Shown: positions 8,819-10,142 of the stretch, one piece after another
Numbering within the stretch: the first letter of the stretch is position 1
Layout of the letters: each line of letters starts with the position of its first letter
Assembly: GCA_028565715.1 (NCBI GenBank)
Contig: JAOXYC010251011.1
Coordinates: forward strand, 1 to 10,142
Length of the DNA stretch: 10,142 nt
Direction: 5' to 3'
Source of the DNA: Phoronis pallida
Lineage: Eukaryota; Phoronida; Phoronidae
Notes under the pieces: generated by a model
Told to the model about the DNA's origin: nothing
Seen by the model: only the letters and a program-made list of their open reading frames with translations
Database searches by the model: none
Position numbers and translations under genes: made by a program

Positions 8819-8897
8819 CTGATGACGGTAATATGAATTAAACGAAACGTCGACCAGACCTTATATATATTTTTCTAATAAATGATAATAAAAAAAA
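8819..8897 (+). mobile_element. Retroelement 3'-tail-like sequence with A-rich end
   Basis: The string CTGATGA (8819-8825), then GAAACGTCGACC (8844-8855), then an AT-rich stretch ending in eight A (8890-8897), resembles the 3' tails of degenerate retroelements seen in many invertebrate genomes. The words CTGATGA and GAAAC are also the conserved core of hammerhead ribozymes, which some Penelope-like elements carry. However, the sequence between them pairs poorly and there is no room for stem III, so a working ribozyme is unlikely. No reverse-transcriptase frame remains upstream. Confidence 0.25.
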
Positions 8898-9541
8898 TTC
8901 ACACGGATGTTTTAACCTTTAACGGAAAGTAAGATGTCCGTTGAGCATTGAGTGTAAATTCATCATGAGACCAACGTCACCAAGCAATTACAATTAACTA
9001 CACGTAGATCCCACTGTTTAATCATGCAGTTTTCAAGTACGTCTGAATTAGGTCGACAAACAAGTGTTATGAGGAAATGTGGCTTGGTTTATATGTAACT
9101 TGACTGGGTTGAACAACCCTTCTTATTAGTTCTCAGAGCGTCATGACGCGATTGGTGTTTACATGTATTACTTCAAATCCAAGGTGAAGTCAATTCAATT
9201 TCTACATGAATAGAAACTGCTTTGCGCAGGTGCTTTTCCCACTCTGAATCATGTAGAGAATAAAAATGCCAACCTAGTTTTATTGTAAGAATTTCGGATT
9301 CTTTTTTAGTTTTAGAAAGTGAAGAATAAATGATATTGGAAATGTTGAACGAGCTTGTATTATGTTCGTCATCCCCCACAAAAAATATGAATGGTTCGTA
9401 ATTCAAACATTTGACTTATTAGTAATTATTCCATGTAACCCTTTCCATTACGGCTTTTCTTCCATAATATTTTTCAATGCTCTTCCTTTCAAAAATCAAA
9501 ATTTTATGAACTTAAAAAAGAAAAGAAAAAAGCCAACTTAC
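8898..9541. other. Intronic stretch next to the proposed exon 1
   Basis: Mostly AT-rich with no recognised gene. It holds a 12-bp perfect palindrome, GCGTCATGACGC (9138-9149), which contains two CRE/AP-1-like TGACGC half sites. A small hairpin, GGGTTG/CAACCC, lies near 9106-9119. The plus-strand frame at 9362-9640 overlaps the proposed exon in antisense and has no domain. The last bases (9541-9535) are the GTAAGTT donor. Confidence 0.45.
9138..9149. promoter_or_regulatory. 12-bp perfect palindrome with paired TGACGC half sites
   Basis: GCGTCATGACGC reads the same on both strands and sits about 400 bp into intron 1 from its proposed donor. It could bind a bZIP dimer, but this is motif resemblance only. 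Confidence 0.2.
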
Positions 9542-9587
9542 GATGAACTGCATGAGGAACAGAACCCCGGTTTACAAGAGGCGACAT
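9542..9587 (-). CDS. Proposed first coding exon of the synaptotagmin 4/11-like protein
   Basis: Exon 2 begins inside a codon (needs one base from upstream) and lacks a start. On the minus strand at 9587 an ATG in strong context (ATACC-ATG) opens a frame of 15 codons, MSPLVNRGSVPHAVH. It ends with a single C before GTAAGTT. Joining to exon 2 gives CTG (Leu16) and an unbroken frame into the transmembrane helix. A luminal segment of about 16 residues is the length found in vertebrate Syt4 and Syt11. The frame upstream of this ATG is open too, so a start further 5' cannot be excluded. No protein similarity can be tested in so short a piece; the case rests on phase, start context, donor strength and length. 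Confidence 0.5.
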
Positions 9588-9634
9588 GGTATCCTCTCCA
9601 CTTGACAAGTTACTACAAAATAATAAAAAAGATA
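9588..9634 (-). other. Candidate 5' UTR segment and upstream splice acceptor
   Basis: Just upstream of the proposed ATG, the minus strand reads ATCTTTTTTATTATTTTGTAG with the AG at 9614-9613. This is a convincing acceptor with a long pyrimidine-rich tract. If used, the exon is 9542-9612, with 25 nt ahead of the ATG, and at least one more exon lies upstream. If not used, transcription starts nearby and this is plain 5' UTR. No TATA box is evident. Confidence 0.35.
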
Positions 9635-9943
9635 TGTTGAATGCACGACTGAACTTTGGATTGTTGATTTTTAACAATGCTTTTTCGTTCTTACGAAATG
9701 CCAATTTTATCGTCAACACGCTAAGGGTATAATTATAATTGTCAAAGTGTAAAGGTATCAACGTGAACACGAAGAATAAAACATACATAGTTTTATGTAT
9801 CTTTTATTCTTCGCGTTCGCGCTGATGCCTTACACTTTGACAATTATTATACCCTTAGCGTATTGAAGATAAAACGGCATTTTGTATGTACGAAAAAATA
9901 TTGTTAAAAATCGACAATGCAAATCTCAGACGTGCATTCAACA
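9635..9943. repeat. Long near-perfect palindrome, arms of about 150 bp, 6-nt spacer
   Basis: The left arm 9635-9788 and right arm 9795-9943 are inverted copies. Aligned by eye they differ at about 18 bases plus four single-base gaps, roughly 86% identity over about 154 columns, with AGTTTT between them. Long exact blocks include TGTTGAATGCACG at the outer end and TTACACTTTGACAATTAT in the middle. No clear target duplication flanks it. Either strand would fold into a hairpin of about 150 bp if transcribed. The left arm read on the minus strand is open for 51 codons, but the right arm is broken by indels and a stop, so coding is doubtful. It may be a foldback transposon, an inverted duplication, or the source of a long hairpin RNA. 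Confidence 0.85.
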
Positions 9944-10142
9944 AAATATGCCTGCAGAAGGGGCTGATGACAAAACACACTGAAATTAGGATGTATATCT
10001 AAAAAAATCATCAATTCAATGATAACAATGAAGATTTGCAACATATCGCCTGTCAACAATATCCATCCTTGAAAACAGAATAATTAATCTACAAAAATGG
10101 TTTATATTGCTGGAAACGAGAAATATGCGAAATTCCCCCGGC
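9944..10142. other. Right edge, upstream of the long palindrome
   Basis: About 200 bp of AT-rich sequence with no recognised coding, RNA or repeat feature. It may include promoter or 5' intron sequence of the minus-strand gene, but no motif supports that directly. Confidence 0.4.

Larger units (their letters stand above)
1186..9541 (-). other. Proposed intron 1 of the synaptotagmin gene (8356 bp)
   Basis: The acceptor at 1187-1186 (pyrimidine-rich TTTATTCTGCTTACAG) is strong. The proposed donor is GTAAGTT beginning at 9541. Both ends are phase 1, so joining them gives a CTG leucine codon just ahead of the transmembrane helix. The interior is AT-rich, has many stop codons in all frames, and contains several small transposon-like elements listed separately. 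If the first coding exon is elsewhere, the acceptor end still stands and only the donor end moves. Confidence 0.6.

Noticed and set aside
9362-9640. Plus-strand 92-codon open frame antisense to proposed exon 1
   Set aside because: It has no recognisable domain, AT-driven composition and no splice or start support; part of it is simply the complement of the proposed exon.
9504-9788. Minus-strand 94-codon open frame covering the left palindrome arm and proposed exon 1
   Set aside because: The other palindrome arm does not preserve the frame (indels and a stop), there is no domain, and the frame passes through a strong splice acceptor and donor. Only its part at 9542-9587 is kept.

Overview
The window looks like a piece of an animal nuclear genome, probably an invertebrate: AT-rich, dominated by non-coding sequence, with GT-AG splice signals, short non-autonomous transposon-like elements and one recognisable gene. 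No bacterial operon, rRNA, intact tRNA or CRISPR array is visible. The species cannot be determined from the sequence alone.

The gene lies on the minus strand and encodes a synaptotagmin of the Syt4/Syt11 class. Exon 2 (392-1185) is clear. It carries the transmembrane helix, a serine-rich linker and a complete C2A domain, bounded by an acceptor (TTACAG) and a donor (AAG|GTAAGT). I propose that the start codon lies about 8.4 kb away at the other end of the window, in a small exon at 9542-9587. That exon has ACC-ATG context, a GTAAGTT donor, and the phase-1 boundary that exon 2 requires. The second C2 domain (C2B) and the stop codon must lie beyond the left edge; positions 1-391 are the start of the next intron.

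On this model, 1186-9541 is one large intron. It holds several small elements that I could delimit by eye. 1271-1704 has 26-bp inverted ends with a CACTGTG terminus. 2961-2998 is a compact hairpin. Two perfect CRE octamers lie at 4530 and 4784. A tRNA-derived (SINE-like) remnant lies near 6245-6293. 6779-6880 is a Harbinger-like MITE with a TTA target duplication. 7078-7228 is a MITE with TA ends. 7370-7438 is a 69-nt hairpin. 8819-8897 is a retroelement-tail-like stretch. The rest of the intron shows no convincing gene on either strand.

The most striking unexplained structure is a near-perfect long palindrome at 9635-9943, with two arms of about 150 bp and a 6-nt spacer, immediately upstream of the proposed first coding exon. 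I see no sign of an undescribed multi-gene system; the interest is in gene structure, C2A calcium-ligand loss and the foldback elements.
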